From NCBI RefSeq assembly GCF_001625195.1, contig NC_054390.1, positions 4,736,027 through 4,800,026 on the forward strand: a stretch of 64,000 nt of DNA. The letters run 5' to 3'. Below the pieces are notes generated by a model. That model searched no databases, had not been told where the DNA came from, and saw only the letters and a list, made by a program, of their open reading frames with translations. Shown piece after piece: positions 16,574 through 27,034 of the stretch; position 1 is the first letter of the stretch; the number at the start of each line of letters is the position of its first letter. A program made the translations under genes and the position numbers. The DNA comes from Drechmeria coniospora. Lineage: Eukaryota; Ascomycota; Sordariomycetes; Hypocreales; Ophiocordycipitaceae.

Positions 16574-17714
16574 AGCCCGATGCTCCCGCGTGATGAATGC
16601 TCGCTCGTTCACCGTCCCTCGGCGGGAATGAACTTTGGTGTGCTGAGGGACATGAAGTCACAGCAAGTGTTAATAGCGTCCTTGTGCTACCAGTAGCAGG
16701 TATTGGAGCCTCGGGCGATTACTTTAGAGCAGCTACGCTAGCCAAGCGGGCCATCGCTCGCCTATCCTTCCCTCGCACCTTGCACTACTATAGCACTACA
16801 ACGCTTCCACGATTCCCACACTATAATAGTGCTCCCACACTCCCAGACCCCTCCCACACTTCCACAATCCCACATCCACCACGCTCCCACAATTCCACAC
16901 TCCCACACTCCCAACACCTCGATGTACTTACGTGTGCGGCAGATTGCACTACCCACGATGTGTACATGATGCACGTGGAGGACACCATCTTCTGACGCTA
17001 GCTGGCGGTTAAATAAAGTAACTGCATGTACACCTGGTGCCTGCTGGTGGCCTGCTGGTCGGCACCGTGGCGCATGGACAGTGGGCTGGTTCTAGCCTCT
17101 CCAGGACCCTCTGCTGATCGTGGCCAGCCATCGACCGCGGACCTGACTGTCACTTAGCTGTTGCCAGTGGCCACTGGCGGCGACCCTCAGCGCACACGAG
17201 CGGTACGCGGGCCCCTGGAGACGTTATCGTGGTCAACCGATACCAGCACACACACTGTCAGCGTGCATGGCGGCAGACGCCAACGAATTCGTCACGCTCA
17301 CCCTGCCCTCCCCGTATCGTCGTGCACGACGTAGACGGACATGCCGGTGGATGACATGTTCAGGCCTCGTCGTATTACATGCCCTACGCGTTCATCCGAA
17401 GGGTGGGAGGAAAGGGAGAGGGTTGGGTTGGTCATGCGGCCAGCAAATCAAGGTGCGACTCGATCCCGGGTGGCTGTTCGATTGCTACTCGTGCGTACCC
17501 AACCATCACTAGCTCGAAAGGGGAACCACTTGGCAAACCCCGCTTGGAACTCGAGAAACGTCCCCTCCGCTGTCGGAACAGAGCCGAGACGGCATTGCGT
17601 ATTTATTCACACGAGGCTCATCCTGGCCAGATCCGAACAGACCAGACCAGACGGTCGACTTTCCCGAGGTCATCATCATCGGGTAACGTTGGCCACACGC
17701 TTGGGCTGAGAGAC
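16574..17714. other. Intergenic with a short-unit repeat tract
   Basis: Contains the CCCACACT-type minisatellite at 16798-16920. The rest is GC-rich sequence upstream of the Zn2Cys6 gene, with open frames that show no family features. Confidence 0.6.
16798..16920. repeat. Degenerate CCCACACT-like minisatellite
   Basis: A C/A-rich strand-asymmetric tract built of imperfect units such as TCCCACACT, TCCACAATC and CTCCCACAATTC, about 8-13 bp each, over roughly 120 bp in the spacer after the sarcosine oxidase-like gene. Confidence 0.75.
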
Positions 17715-20216
17715 ATGATGACACCGCCCGACACCTGTGCCAGCTCTCGTGGGAGGCGACGATTTCACCACGCCTGCCACGCCTGCCGGTTGGTCTGCCC
17801 CGATCCCGTCCTCGCCATCGTCCCTCGTCATCGTCAGACCCGTCTCGTTCCCTCTCCCGTCCGGCATGCTGATGGAGACGCAGGAGGAAGAAGACGCGAT
17901 GCCCCGGCGAGAAGCCAGCTTGCTCGAGCTGCTCGCGGCTCGGCCAGGCCTGCTCCTACCCGGCCATACGACGACCCTCGCACGGAGAACGATCCGTACG
18001 TTCACGCGGCGCACTTCTGGCCGAGGTGATGTGTTTATCCTGACAATAACGACCAGGAGGAGAGGTTGGCGCACTTGGAGGAGAAGTTGAATCTTCTCAT
18101 CAGCGGCAGCTTGTACATGCGAATCCGTACGACGCTGTCTGCCGACATGCCGTTCTGACGTGATTTCCAGGGCAAACCGCGCATCCCGCCCGGAGCCGTC
18201 CTTTGATGATGGCTTGGGTTCGTCGGAGAAGTCATACTCGGTCACGCCCCCTGCTCCCGCTCCGGCGGCCGCTTCCACCTCCGTCTCGGCTCCCCTCGAG
18301 CCGGAGATCGGCACGCCGACGGTTGGGTTTGGCGCCGACGATCCCGTGGCGCGCCAGAACGTGTGCGACATGGCCACCAGCATTGAGCTCTACTTCAAGT
18401 ACTGTCACAGGCAGCCGATTTGGTGCTTCGAGCGCGAGGACGTCGGCGACTACGGCGCCATCCCCGGGGATCTTGCCTGCAGTATCCAGGTGCTGACGTG
18501 TCGCTTCTCGGAGAAGCAAAAGCAGATGCAGCAGCAGCTCTACCGCGACAAGGCACGAAGCTTGGTCATGTCGCGCATATTGAACGGCTCCGTCGAGCTC
18601 GTCACGGTCGAAAGCCTGTGCTTGCTATCGTACTCCTACTTTATCGGTACGCATCCAAGGCGAACGAGAGCTGCAGAGCTGCCGCCCGTCATGCCATCCG
18701 TCGTTCGACTAATGCCGTTGCAGATGGGAGCTTCCAACTCGGACAGTTTCACCTCGGCGTCGCCTTGCAGCTGTGTCGAACGGCCGGCCTGGACCTGGAG
18801 TCGGCCTACGCCGCCGGAGAGGGCCAAGTGGAGCGCAAGAGGAGGGTCTTCTGGAGCCTCCAGCTGCTGGAGCAGTACTACGGCCGGACGGACGGCCTGC
18901 TGCGGGTCCCGACCGACACCTGGCGCCCGACCTCTCTCTCCACCGACGGGGACCAGGCGGAGCTCGGGCGACAGAGGCCGTCCTTGCCCAGGGATGAGCT
19001 GGGATGCTCCGATCGGGACGAGCAGGGCATTTGGAACACCAGCGTCCATCTGGGATGGGTCTGGAGCCAGGTTCGGAAATACGTCTCCGACTGCGCACAG
19101 AACATACTCCGAGAACCGTGGCGGCGCGACTCGACGTACGCCAAGGTCCTGTCCGACTTCATGGAGACGGAGCACAGGATCCCCATGTGCCACCGCTACG
19201 ACTCGGCCAAGTTTTACCAGCGCAAGGTCGAGGAGCTGAGGATCAACCGGAGCTACTGGGCGCCCTGGTTGAAGGAGCAGGTGACGTACCACGCCATCAA
19301 CACCGTCCTCCACCACCCCTTCCTCTACATCATCGGCGCCCAGCACAACCCGAACCTGGCGATCCCCAACACCTTCTGGAGGAGGTCGTCGGAGCTGGCC
19401 CTGCTGCACTCAACCTGGATCGTTCGCCTCATCGACATGATCATGGACCGGCAGGTACCCTTGACCGACCCGTTCTTCGCCCACGCGGCGGCCATCGCGG
19501 CGACGGTGCATCTGTACTACTGCTGCGCGGCGGCGCCGAAGCTCAAGCACAAATCCAACGCCGACTTTGCCAAGTGCAAGAGGTTCCTGAAACGATTCGT
19601 GCACTTTTCGAACGCCTGCCGGACGCTGGTATGCCTTGATTCGCACGCGCACGTGCATGGGACGAGCTGCTGACCGACGGCCTAGGACCGCACCCTCGAC
19701 AGGATGATTCAGCTCGCCGCCGGCCCGGCGGGCCCCGAAAGCGAGCACGTCGAAGACTGGATGCCGTCCAAGATTTACCTCAGCGTGCCGCTGATGTGGG
19801 AAATCCTGCAGTTCAAGTGCAGCGGGGATTCGGAGAGGACGACGACGGGGTTGCTGGGCCCATCGCTCACGCCAGCCGTCGACGACGACGGCGGCGGGGA
19901 AAGTTGCATGCTGGAGATTAGCGGCACGACGTCACCCGAAATCACCATCAACACGGCGGACGGTGGGCAGGAAGCGCCGGTGAGCACGCTCTCGTACAGG
20001 ACGTCGGACAAACCTTGCGCGCGGGACTCGCCATGGAGCGCCGACTGGGAGGAAGCCAACCTGACGCTGCATTTCACTCCGTGGCTGTACGCAAACTCGG
20101 CCCACCTCATGAGCATGGAAGACGTGGAAACGGATGGGGCGCACATCGTCATGGGTGACGGGGTCGCGTGGTGGGAGGACGATAATTTGAGCAATTTCAT
20201 GCTGCACGATCTGTAG
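17715..20216 (+). CDS. Zn2Cys6 fungal transcription factor
   Basis: Six exons: 17715-17788, 17884-17995, 18057-18112, 18171-18646, 18724-19628, 19686-20216; all five introns are GT-AG, phases agree, total 717 residues. The binuclear zinc cluster is split by intron 1: exon 1 supplies ACHACR and exon 2 supplies RKKTRCPG...CSSCSRLGQACSYP, giving the C-x2-C-x6-C...C-x2-C-x6-C pattern. A short leucine-rich linker coiled coil (RLAHLEEKLNLL) follows, then the fungal-specific regulator middle domain (RRVFWSLQLLEQYYGR in exon 5). The start at 17715 (or 17718) puts the cluster about 20 residues from the N-terminus, as is usual. Intron 2 could use a nearer donor (18026), but that intron would be only 31 nt. 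It sits directly after the sarcosine oxidase-like gene and is the natural candidate for pathway-specific control; that role is inference. Confidence 0.88.
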
Positions 20217-20839
20217 CTTCGAGACGCCGTCCACAACGTCACGGACCGGATGGATGTGCTCCGCACAGTGTTGGTCGTTCAGCGGGGCGTTTCGGATGGG
20301 CTTTGAATGGGCATAATGGGCATGTTTGTCGCTAGGTAACTCGTTTGTCGTAGGAATGGCACTCACCGTCTCCTACCCGCCGGCTGCGCTCGTCGTCGCA
20401 GAATGGCTGAAGGCACACGGGATATGGGCATCGCCTCGTATGAAGAGTAGTTGCTCACCGAGCGGACGGTGTCGAACGATTCGGTCATTAGTCGCATCCG
20501 GTGAAGCAGGCAACCTTTGGCCGACGGCTTTGATGACCTTTCACCGTCTCCCGTAACGCCTTCGCACGACTCGGCCAGGGAATGATTCCCCCGGCGAGAC
20601 CGACGACGAAACTGGCGAAACGTTGCGAGCGTCATGATGCGGGAGCACTGGCAAAGGTGAAACTTGCGTTTGCGATTTTTCACCCGGCTACAAAACCCAA
20701 AGCTCGGCATGTTCTCCCGACGGCTCCTTGGTTGCCTGTCATTTAAAAATCGGCTTCGCTGCAAGATTCAATATGGTCTCGAGAAGACAAGAAACCAGCT
20801 CGTACCTTTTTGCTTTCGGACATTTCTCGCTCTGACAAC
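20217..20839. other. Intergenic, nothing recognised
   Basis: Spacer between the regulator stop and the start of the glycine-rich secreted protein. No repeat, RNA gene or supported coding frame was seen; it presumably holds the promoter of the gene at 20840. Confidence 0.5.
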
Positions 20840-22329
20840 ATGCTCAAGACCAAGCACACATCTCTCTCGTTCGTCCTCGTCGTTGCGCTGGCCTTGCTGC
20901 TGTTCTTTGGCGAGGCAGCTGCTCAAAACAACGGAAACCGAAACTCTGGCGGCCGTGGCTCACGAACCCGGAATGGAGTCGGCGGTGGCGGCAGAAGCAG
21001 CACCGGCGGGAAGGGGAACCGAAACGGCGGCGGCGGCAGTGGTGGTAAAACTGGTGGTGGTGGTGGTGGTGGCAGCAGAACGGGAGGCAGTGGTGGTGGT
21101 AAAACAGGCGGCGGTGGAGGGAGGACAGGCGGTGGCAGGACAGGCGGTGGTAGGACTGGTGGTGGTGGAAAGTCTCGGGCGACGCAATCGGCTGGCGGTA
21201 TTTCCACCGCCCAGGATGGCTCAACCATACTGGACCAAACAGTGCAGATCAAGTACGTTCATCGCCATCAACCCCCAATTCACCCACCAACTTGCCCAAC
21301 CCACCACCAGGCCCCCCTCTCTCAAAATGCCCTCACTTCATCTACCATCGCTCAAGCCACCCCCAGTCGGCCAAGGCACGCATTCGTGCACTCTCATCTC
21401 ATCTCCTCCTCTCGCTCCTCTCACCTCACTCCTCTTCTGCTCTCCTCCTCTGCTCGCCTCCAGCCTCCTCCCTTCTCCGGTGAAGGCTTGAATAACCAAC
21501 TGTCAACAGCGGTCTTCCCATTCGATACAAGGTCAGCGCTCCCGCCAACCAGTTCACGACAACGTCGGGCGTCCAGGGCGGCACGGCCGCCGCCAACGAT
21601 GGCGGCTCCATCGGCATGAACGTCTTGCTCCACGGGGACGGGGGCCAGTCCTTTTTCGACTTCCCCAACCAAGGTGTTAGGGCGAACCTGATGGGCGTCG
21701 CCGTCCTCTCGCCCGACAAGAACGGCAAATGGGGTGGTGCCGATCGAAATGGCCAGGAGCGGCCGGACGGCGTTGCTCATTCCCAGGCCGTCGCCGACCT
21801 CGTCACCCAGGAGCTCCCCAAGGTTGTCGCCTTCAACCGATCCCAAGTCTTCTTCACCGGCGTCAGCGGCGGCGCCCTCACCCTCTCCGGGTTCTTCATG
21901 CCCGGCCACATGGACAAGTTCCCCAACACGGGTGTCCTGCTCAACTGCGGTGCCATGGCCCCTCAGGTGAGCTTCAACGCCGATGCGGCGGCGGCCATGG
22001 CGAACACTCGCATCCATTTCCAGTCGACGAAGAAGGAGCTCGACTCCCTGCAGGAATCCATTCCCCAGTCCATCGCGGCCTACGAACAGGCCGCGGCCAA
22101 CGCCGGCTTGGGCAGGCAGCAGACCAATACCCTTCAGACGGTCGACAACTCCCCCAACGGCGGCCATTGTGAATTTGACGAGAGGGGATTCGTCAGCGGC
22201 GTCCAGCTCATGGCGGACAACTTTGAGAACATCATGCTTCCCGGCGCCAGTGGCCAGGTTACGGGCGTTGGAAATGTGAACCGTGGCGTGGTAGGGAACG
22301 AAAACTTGCGGTTTACGAGACGAGGTTAG
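20840..22329 (+). CDS. Secreted protein: Gly-rich low-complexity N-terminus plus alpha/beta-hydrolase-like domain
   Basis: Two exons, 20840-21252 and 21510-22329, with a long 257-nt intron (GTACGT...CAACAG); the join keeps phase and gives 410 residues. The N-terminus is a signal peptide (hydrophobic core FVLVVALALLLFF, then GEAAAQ). Residues about 35-115 are low complexity, built of GGGG, GGKTGGGG and GGRTGGG repeats rich in Lys/Arg. The rest is a globular domain with MNVLLHGDGGQSFF and the elbow-like GVSGG motif, resembling a serine hydrolase fold of the feruloyl esterase/PHB depolymerase type. I do not recognise a characterised homologue, and the substrate is unknown. The low-complexity region could bind polyanions or the cell wall. 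A six-copy tandem repeat begins directly after the stop codon. Confidence 0.75.
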
Positions 22330-22330
22330 C

Positions 22331-23060
22331 CATCTCTCCCAGTCTTGCTGCTGCAGATGTGTGTCACGAACACACTGTACACGGGTGCGAGTAGCCAGAT
22401 ATTGCTTCAACGATCCCTGTTGGCAAACTCTGGCTTGAACTGCTCCTCTTCAACGAAGTGGTAGGAACGTCTCGTTGCCTTGATGCAGATGAGCATCGCG
22501 GATACCCTACAGCAGGGCGAGAATGGCCGGATGTTAGTATTTGATCCCGGTTGATGGATAGTCTATTGCTTGAAACATAGGTAGCCAACCACGAGTGTGA
22601 CCGTCTCGTTGTCTTGATGCTGATGAGCATCGCGGACACCCCGCAGCAAGTTGCAGGTAGCCAGATGTTGATTCATGCATTCATGTTTACAGACTATTGC
22701 CCGAACTACAAGACGTCAATCACGAGTTGACCAGCTCGTTGCTTTGATGCTAATACGTGTTGTAGATACCCTACAGACAGATGCGAGCGGCTTGATGCTG
22801 CTTCCTGGACTCTGGTCTACAGCTATTGCCTGAGCTACCGACCGTTACCCACGAGACGACCATCTCGCTGGTTGATGCGGATGGGTGTCATTGACGCCCT
22901 GTATAAGGTTGCGTGTGACCATATGTTGCTTCAAGCCCCCCGCCCCCTGACCGACTCTTGCTTGAGGGACTTGTATGCGACGGCGCAGTACGACTGACTC
23001 GTTTGCTGATGCAGATGGGCATTCAGACATCCTGCCTGGGCGATTAGCTGGACATTTCCT
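22331..23060. repeat. Six degenerate tandem copies of a ~132-bp unit
   Basis: The unit core (TCTCGTTGCCTTGATGC then AGATGAGCATCGCGGATACC) recurs at about 22333, 22470, 22604, 22734, 22863 and 22996, spacings 129-137 bp. Each unit continues with CTACAGCA-like, GTAGCCAGATGTTG-like and TATTGCTTGAAC-like blocks in the same order. Copies are diverged, so the array is old. It starts within a few bases of the stop codon at 22329. Confidence 0.8.
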
Positions 23061-23559
23061 CCGGGTATTGCTTGAACTACTACGCCCTATTACTTCACTT
23101 CCATGTAATAATAGCTGCTCGTAGGAAACAACTTGCATGTACAGCACTTTCTCTACGTGCTGGCAATTGTAGACTCATTCGTTCCGAATGAGTGGAGTGA
23201 TACGTGCCACGCAGTCAACGGATTCAGGATTACATGGAGTCTAGGGTGACATACATCTACTGCTAGTGCTTATCTGCTTCCGACTCGTGCCGTGATGTTT
23301 GCCGAAGCACAAAGAACCAAGTTGGCATGTGAGTCGGCACGCGGCAGCGGCGCCATGACAGAAATGAGGCTCATGGCGAGCGGTAGCTGAAGGTACTTGC
23401 ACTGGTGAAACGTACATGTACATTTGCGTGCTTTTAGGTAGTTGAGAGGCTTGTACTGTCATGTCGGTGTAGTTATAAGTATGGTAGTAGGTGCAAGTAA
23501 GTACAGCATGGAGGAGTCCTGTTGGTACGGGTAGATACGAGTGGATCATGGGTCGATCC

Positions 23560-25230
23560 TACGCTACTGTCCGCAGGGTGAGTACAGCGTCATCGTGCTG
23601 TTCTGCAAGTACATACTGTACAGTACAGTGCAAGTAAACACGTAGAGAGAAACTGAAGCGTAATTGTTTGTGCATGTATTGGCAATAATGCAATGACGTA
23701 AGTAGACAGCGATAGTGAGCATTCCTTTGTAACGAACAAAATGCACCGTGGTAATCACTAAGAGATTCCGTCTTCAAGTGGAACTACTAAACACGTCGAC
23801 CGTTCGCCTAGAATATGATAATGTACTTGTGCATTTGGCTGTGCCATTGGTAGGTTTACAACGGTTTTATCCTCCACTTTCCCGCTCATATCGAATACCT
23901 TGTCGCTGTAAGGAGTATCGGGGAAAGTCAATGTAGTGCGCAGGCGCGTGTAGAAACATACGTCTGACGCTGACCTACTGAATTAAGTACTTGTAAATAG
24001 GTGTACTTATGCGGAGTAGAATGAATGCTAATATAAGCACCTGTACTCCGTACAGTACACCTATTTGTATTATAAAGAACCATCGAGTACTCCGTACGAC
24101 TACATGTAATACTTAAGTGAGTATAAGTAAGTATATGTAAGTACTCACTATACTCATCCTGACGCTTGCTTGTGCCATGCTTGTGCCGTGCGTTATCGTG
24201 AAAGTACGTTGTACTTGCAATCACACTTACTCCGTACTCCGTACTCCGTACAACTTCACGTACTTATGCCGTGCATGTAATTTAATGTGCAAAGTGGACT
24301 GTGGTATTACTACTCCGTACTCCGTACTTATGTTTGTAACAAGTTGCGTTGTGCCCTGCTCTGTACAACCAAGTATTGTTCGTGTTCAAAAGATCCAGTA
24401 GGTTCCACAGTGACTCCGCACGAGTACATGTACTGTGCATGTATAGTTACATGCATACAGTAAGTAGTAGTAGGATTGCTACATGTAATACTTACTCTCG
24501 TCGGAGTCTTTGTTGAATCTCGCAACAAGTACTCCGTACTGTAAGTACAAGTAATGATATGCATCAGCTATTTCGGCCTTACTCTTCTATCAACTGGCCA
24601 ACAACTAGTCCGTACTTTCGCCGACGGAGAAAAATCGCATACAAGCCCAGTACGTGCATCTCTAGACCTGCAAGTGCCCAAGACACATATTCTACTCGAT
24701 AGGAGTCCATCTCTGTGCAAGTGCATGAGGCAAACGCCGGTTTCTCCTGTGGTTGAGAGCATATTCATAAGTACCTTGTAATACCTGCGCGCTCAGCATT
24801 GTGCCGCACTCCGCGAGTACTCCGTACAGTAGGCGAACTTGTACTTATAAGTACAGTAAGTATTTGTACAAGTGCGGAACACTTGAATGTATGAGCGTAC
24901 GGAGTACTCCGTATTTACTTGTAAGTATATTACTTGCTGTACGGATACCCCTACTCGTATATGTACAGTAAGTACATGTAAGTAAGTACTGTAATAGTAG
25001 TAAGAATCCTCAATGCAGTTATGGTGCTCGCACATATATGAGTTTTCCGTTCCCAAGCTAGTATGGATTCGAAGAATACCAGGTAAATATTAGGTAACAG
25101 AGAATATCCGCAACGAAACGGGAATAATAAAAACCCTACGCGCACGGAACGGCAAACCGTGCCGCGTTTCTCGCCTGAAGAGATTTAACCGTATTACCTG
25201 TACTCTGTACAGAGTACTCAAAACCGTCAT
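23560..25230. repeat. GTAC/TACTCCGTAC palindrome-rich tract
   Basis: Tens of copies of TACTCCGTAC, its reverse complement, and GTACTTGTAC / AAGTACTTAC variants. A perfect 16-bp palindrome TACGGAGTACTCCGTA lies at 24898-24913; triple head-to-tail ACTCCGT copies lie near 24230. No transposon ends or coding sequence accompany it. Similar tracts recur at 33.25, 36.9, 57.4 and 61.4 kb. Confidence 0.8.
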
Positions 25231-25414
25231 TGCTCCGTCATACACGGAATGTCGCTTTCTCGTATCGTGGGATTTTGCCGAGGCCTGAGCCCGAAGGATT
25301 GAGCTGGGTGCTTGCCTCTACTGTCCACCCTGCATGTATATAGGTCCATGGAACCCTGACTGCCACCAACACTCACTCGGCTCATGACATTTTCAACATT
25401 CAACCAGCGTGGCA

Positions 25415-26494
25415 ATGAAGGCTGGACAATTCATCGCTTCTCTGGCGCTGGCTAGCGGCTTCGCCTCGGCGAGCCGCTGCCTCGCTGGACCGAAGCTCAA
25501 ACACTGGCCTGCGGATGCCGCCAAGCAGCTCAACCAACTGATCGCCGCCAAAGCTAAACAGGACCACTACGCCGTTTTTGACATGGACAACACCAGTTAC
25601 ATGAACGACATTGAAGAATCCCTACTGGCCTACCTCGAGAACAAGGGCATCTTATCCCGCGATTCCATCGACCCGTCACTCAAGATCAAGCCTTTCAAGG
25701 ATTTCACCAACTCTACCTTCCAATACAGAGAAAGCCTTTTCAGCTACTACAACCGACTCTACGATTTTGACCAGATTGCAGGCTACACCTTCTCTGCCCA
25801 AGTCTTTGCCGGGATTCCCTTGCACCGGCTCAAGGGCCACGTCGACGAGCTCATGCGGCTGGACGGCCCAATTCCAGCGACGCAGTTCGAGAATGGTGTC
25901 TTGGTGAACACGGCGGTGCCCCCTCCGAAAGTCTTCAGAGGAATGGTTGAGCTCTGGAACAAGCTGAGGGCCAACGGCATCGACGTCTACGTTATGAGCG
26001 CTTCGGCCGAGGAGCTTGTCCGCATGATAGCGTCGGACCCGGTGAACTATGGCTACAATCTCAAGCCGGAGAACGTCATAGGTGTCTCATTACTGATGAA
26101 TAATTTGACATCTGGCGAACTCACTACATCCCGAAAACAGATTACCGATGGTAACTACAACCAGACAAGAAACCTAGGTCTGGTCATGACAACCTCCCTC
26201 TGGACGCCAGCTACCTGGCAATTCGGCAAGGTGGCCGGAATCCAAACATACATTCACCCTTGGAAAAGGCCAATTCTAGTAGCTGGAGACACGCCCAAGA
26301 GCGATGGTCCCATGCTGTTTCATGCTACCGACGTTGAGCGTGGTGGCGTTCGCCTCTGGATCAACCGCAAGAAACGCTCCATGACAGAATTGAAGGACAT
26401 GATGCGGAAAAACAGCGCCGAACAGGCCCGTCTGGGCTTGCCCGTTACGGCTGGCCTCAGGTGGGTATTCGTAAAGCCCGAGGAGATTTTGTAA
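25415..26494 (+). CDS. Secreted HAD phosphatase, phosphorylcholine phosphatase (PchP)-like
   Basis: 359 residues, no intron; the first ATG (25415) gives a clean signal peptide (MKAGQFIASLALASG...). Three HAD motifs match those described for Pseudomonas aeruginosa PchP: motif I FDMDNTSY (D56, D58), motif II MSASAEE (Ser at about 195), motif III GDTPKSDG (about 291-298). The spacing and the N-terminal extension also fit. In bacteria this periplasmic enzyme releases choline and phosphate from phosphorylcholine and is co-regulated with betaine catabolism. Here it lies 5.2 kb from the Zn2Cys6 gene of the betaine-type block, which suggests choline scavenging outside the cell (inference). Other small organic phosphates remain possible substrates. 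Confidence 0.82.
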   Translation: MKAGQFIASLALASGFASASRCLAGPKLKHWPADAAKQLNQLIAAKAKQDHYAVFDMDNTSYMNDIEESLLAYLENKGILSRDSIDPSLKIKPFKDFTNSTFQYRESLFSYYNRLYDFDQIAGYTFSAQVFAGIPLHRLKGHVDELMRLDGPIPATQFENGVLVNTAVPPPKVFRGMVELWNKLRANGIDVYVMSASAEELVRMIASDPVNYGYNLKPENVIGVSLLMNNLTSGELTTSRKQITDGNYNQTRNLGLVMTTSLWTPATWQFGKVAGIQTYIHPWKRPILVAGDTPKSDGPMLFHATDVERGGVRLWINRKKRSMTELKDMMRKNSAEQARLGLPVTAGLRWVFVKPEEIL

Positions 26495-27034
26495 CCCGCG
26501 TCAGAAGCTGGGTTCGATTCCATCGCGTCACGGCCTCAATTCTAGTACTTGCAGAATGGTTTTACATACACGGCAAGCATGTGCATTTGAAATATCCTCA
26601 AAGGAAGCTCCCTTTAGCAGTATGTTGGAAGGACGTTGGGGAAACATTCGAATCGGTCCGGAAGGGATGACATTCTATGCTACACAACAGTCTACTACAT
26701 AAATCCTTCATCACCTTGTACATACCGGCAGTAGCTCAGATTCATTTAGTTCCCTCTGCATCATCCATCACCGTTCCATAAGAGAGGCAAATGACCCATA
26801 GTCAACCGAATCCCTTCTTTCCCTGACAGCCAGGCTTGCCATTCCTACTCATAGCAAACAGGACAACGGAGAATCAACATTGATGCACTATTCTGCGCTA
26901 TCCCTCAGCTGCTGTTCGGCTTTCTGAACCCTTCCCCTGCGAAGCCATCGACCTCCACAGATATGCTCAGGATGGCGGTTCTGGCAAGAGGAGCGGAGCC
27001 CTTCTTGAAGAGCCCGGGTCCAACTTAAAGCTTG
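26495..27034. other. Convergent intergenic spacer
   Basis: 540 bp between the ends of the phosphatase (+) and the TRI14-like gene (-). A GGTTCGATTCC string at 26513 looks like a tRNA T-loop, but no acceptor stem or anticodon arm goes with it. Nothing else is recognised. Confidence 0.5.

Larger units (their letters stand above)
22330..25414. other. Long intergenic region, repeats only
   Basis: 3 kb without a supported gene. The left part (22331-23060) is a degenerate tandem repeat; the right part (about 23560-25230) is dense in GTAC-centred palindromes, listed separately. Small reading frames here are chance products of repeat sequence. The last 150 bp before 25415 includes a TATATA element (25337) and should be the promoter of the phosphatase gene. 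Confidence 0.8.

Noticed and set aside
21421..22410. 329-codon open frame opposite the secreted hydrolase-like gene
   Set aside because: Shadow of exon 2; it runs through the intron and repeat without any domain.
22331..23060. Tandem array considered as a CRISPR array
   Set aside because: Units are about 132 bp and diverged throughout, without constant repeats and unique spacers; the organism is a eukaryote.
23560..25230. Small reading frames in the palindrome tract as genes
   Set aside because: Their residues (Tyr, Thr, Val, Cys runs) simply translate GTAC/TACTCC repeats.
26505..26535. tRNA-like GGTTCGATTCC T-loop string
   Set aside because: No acceptor stem, anticodon arm or A box at the right distance; the upstream part is the end of the phosphatase coding sequence.
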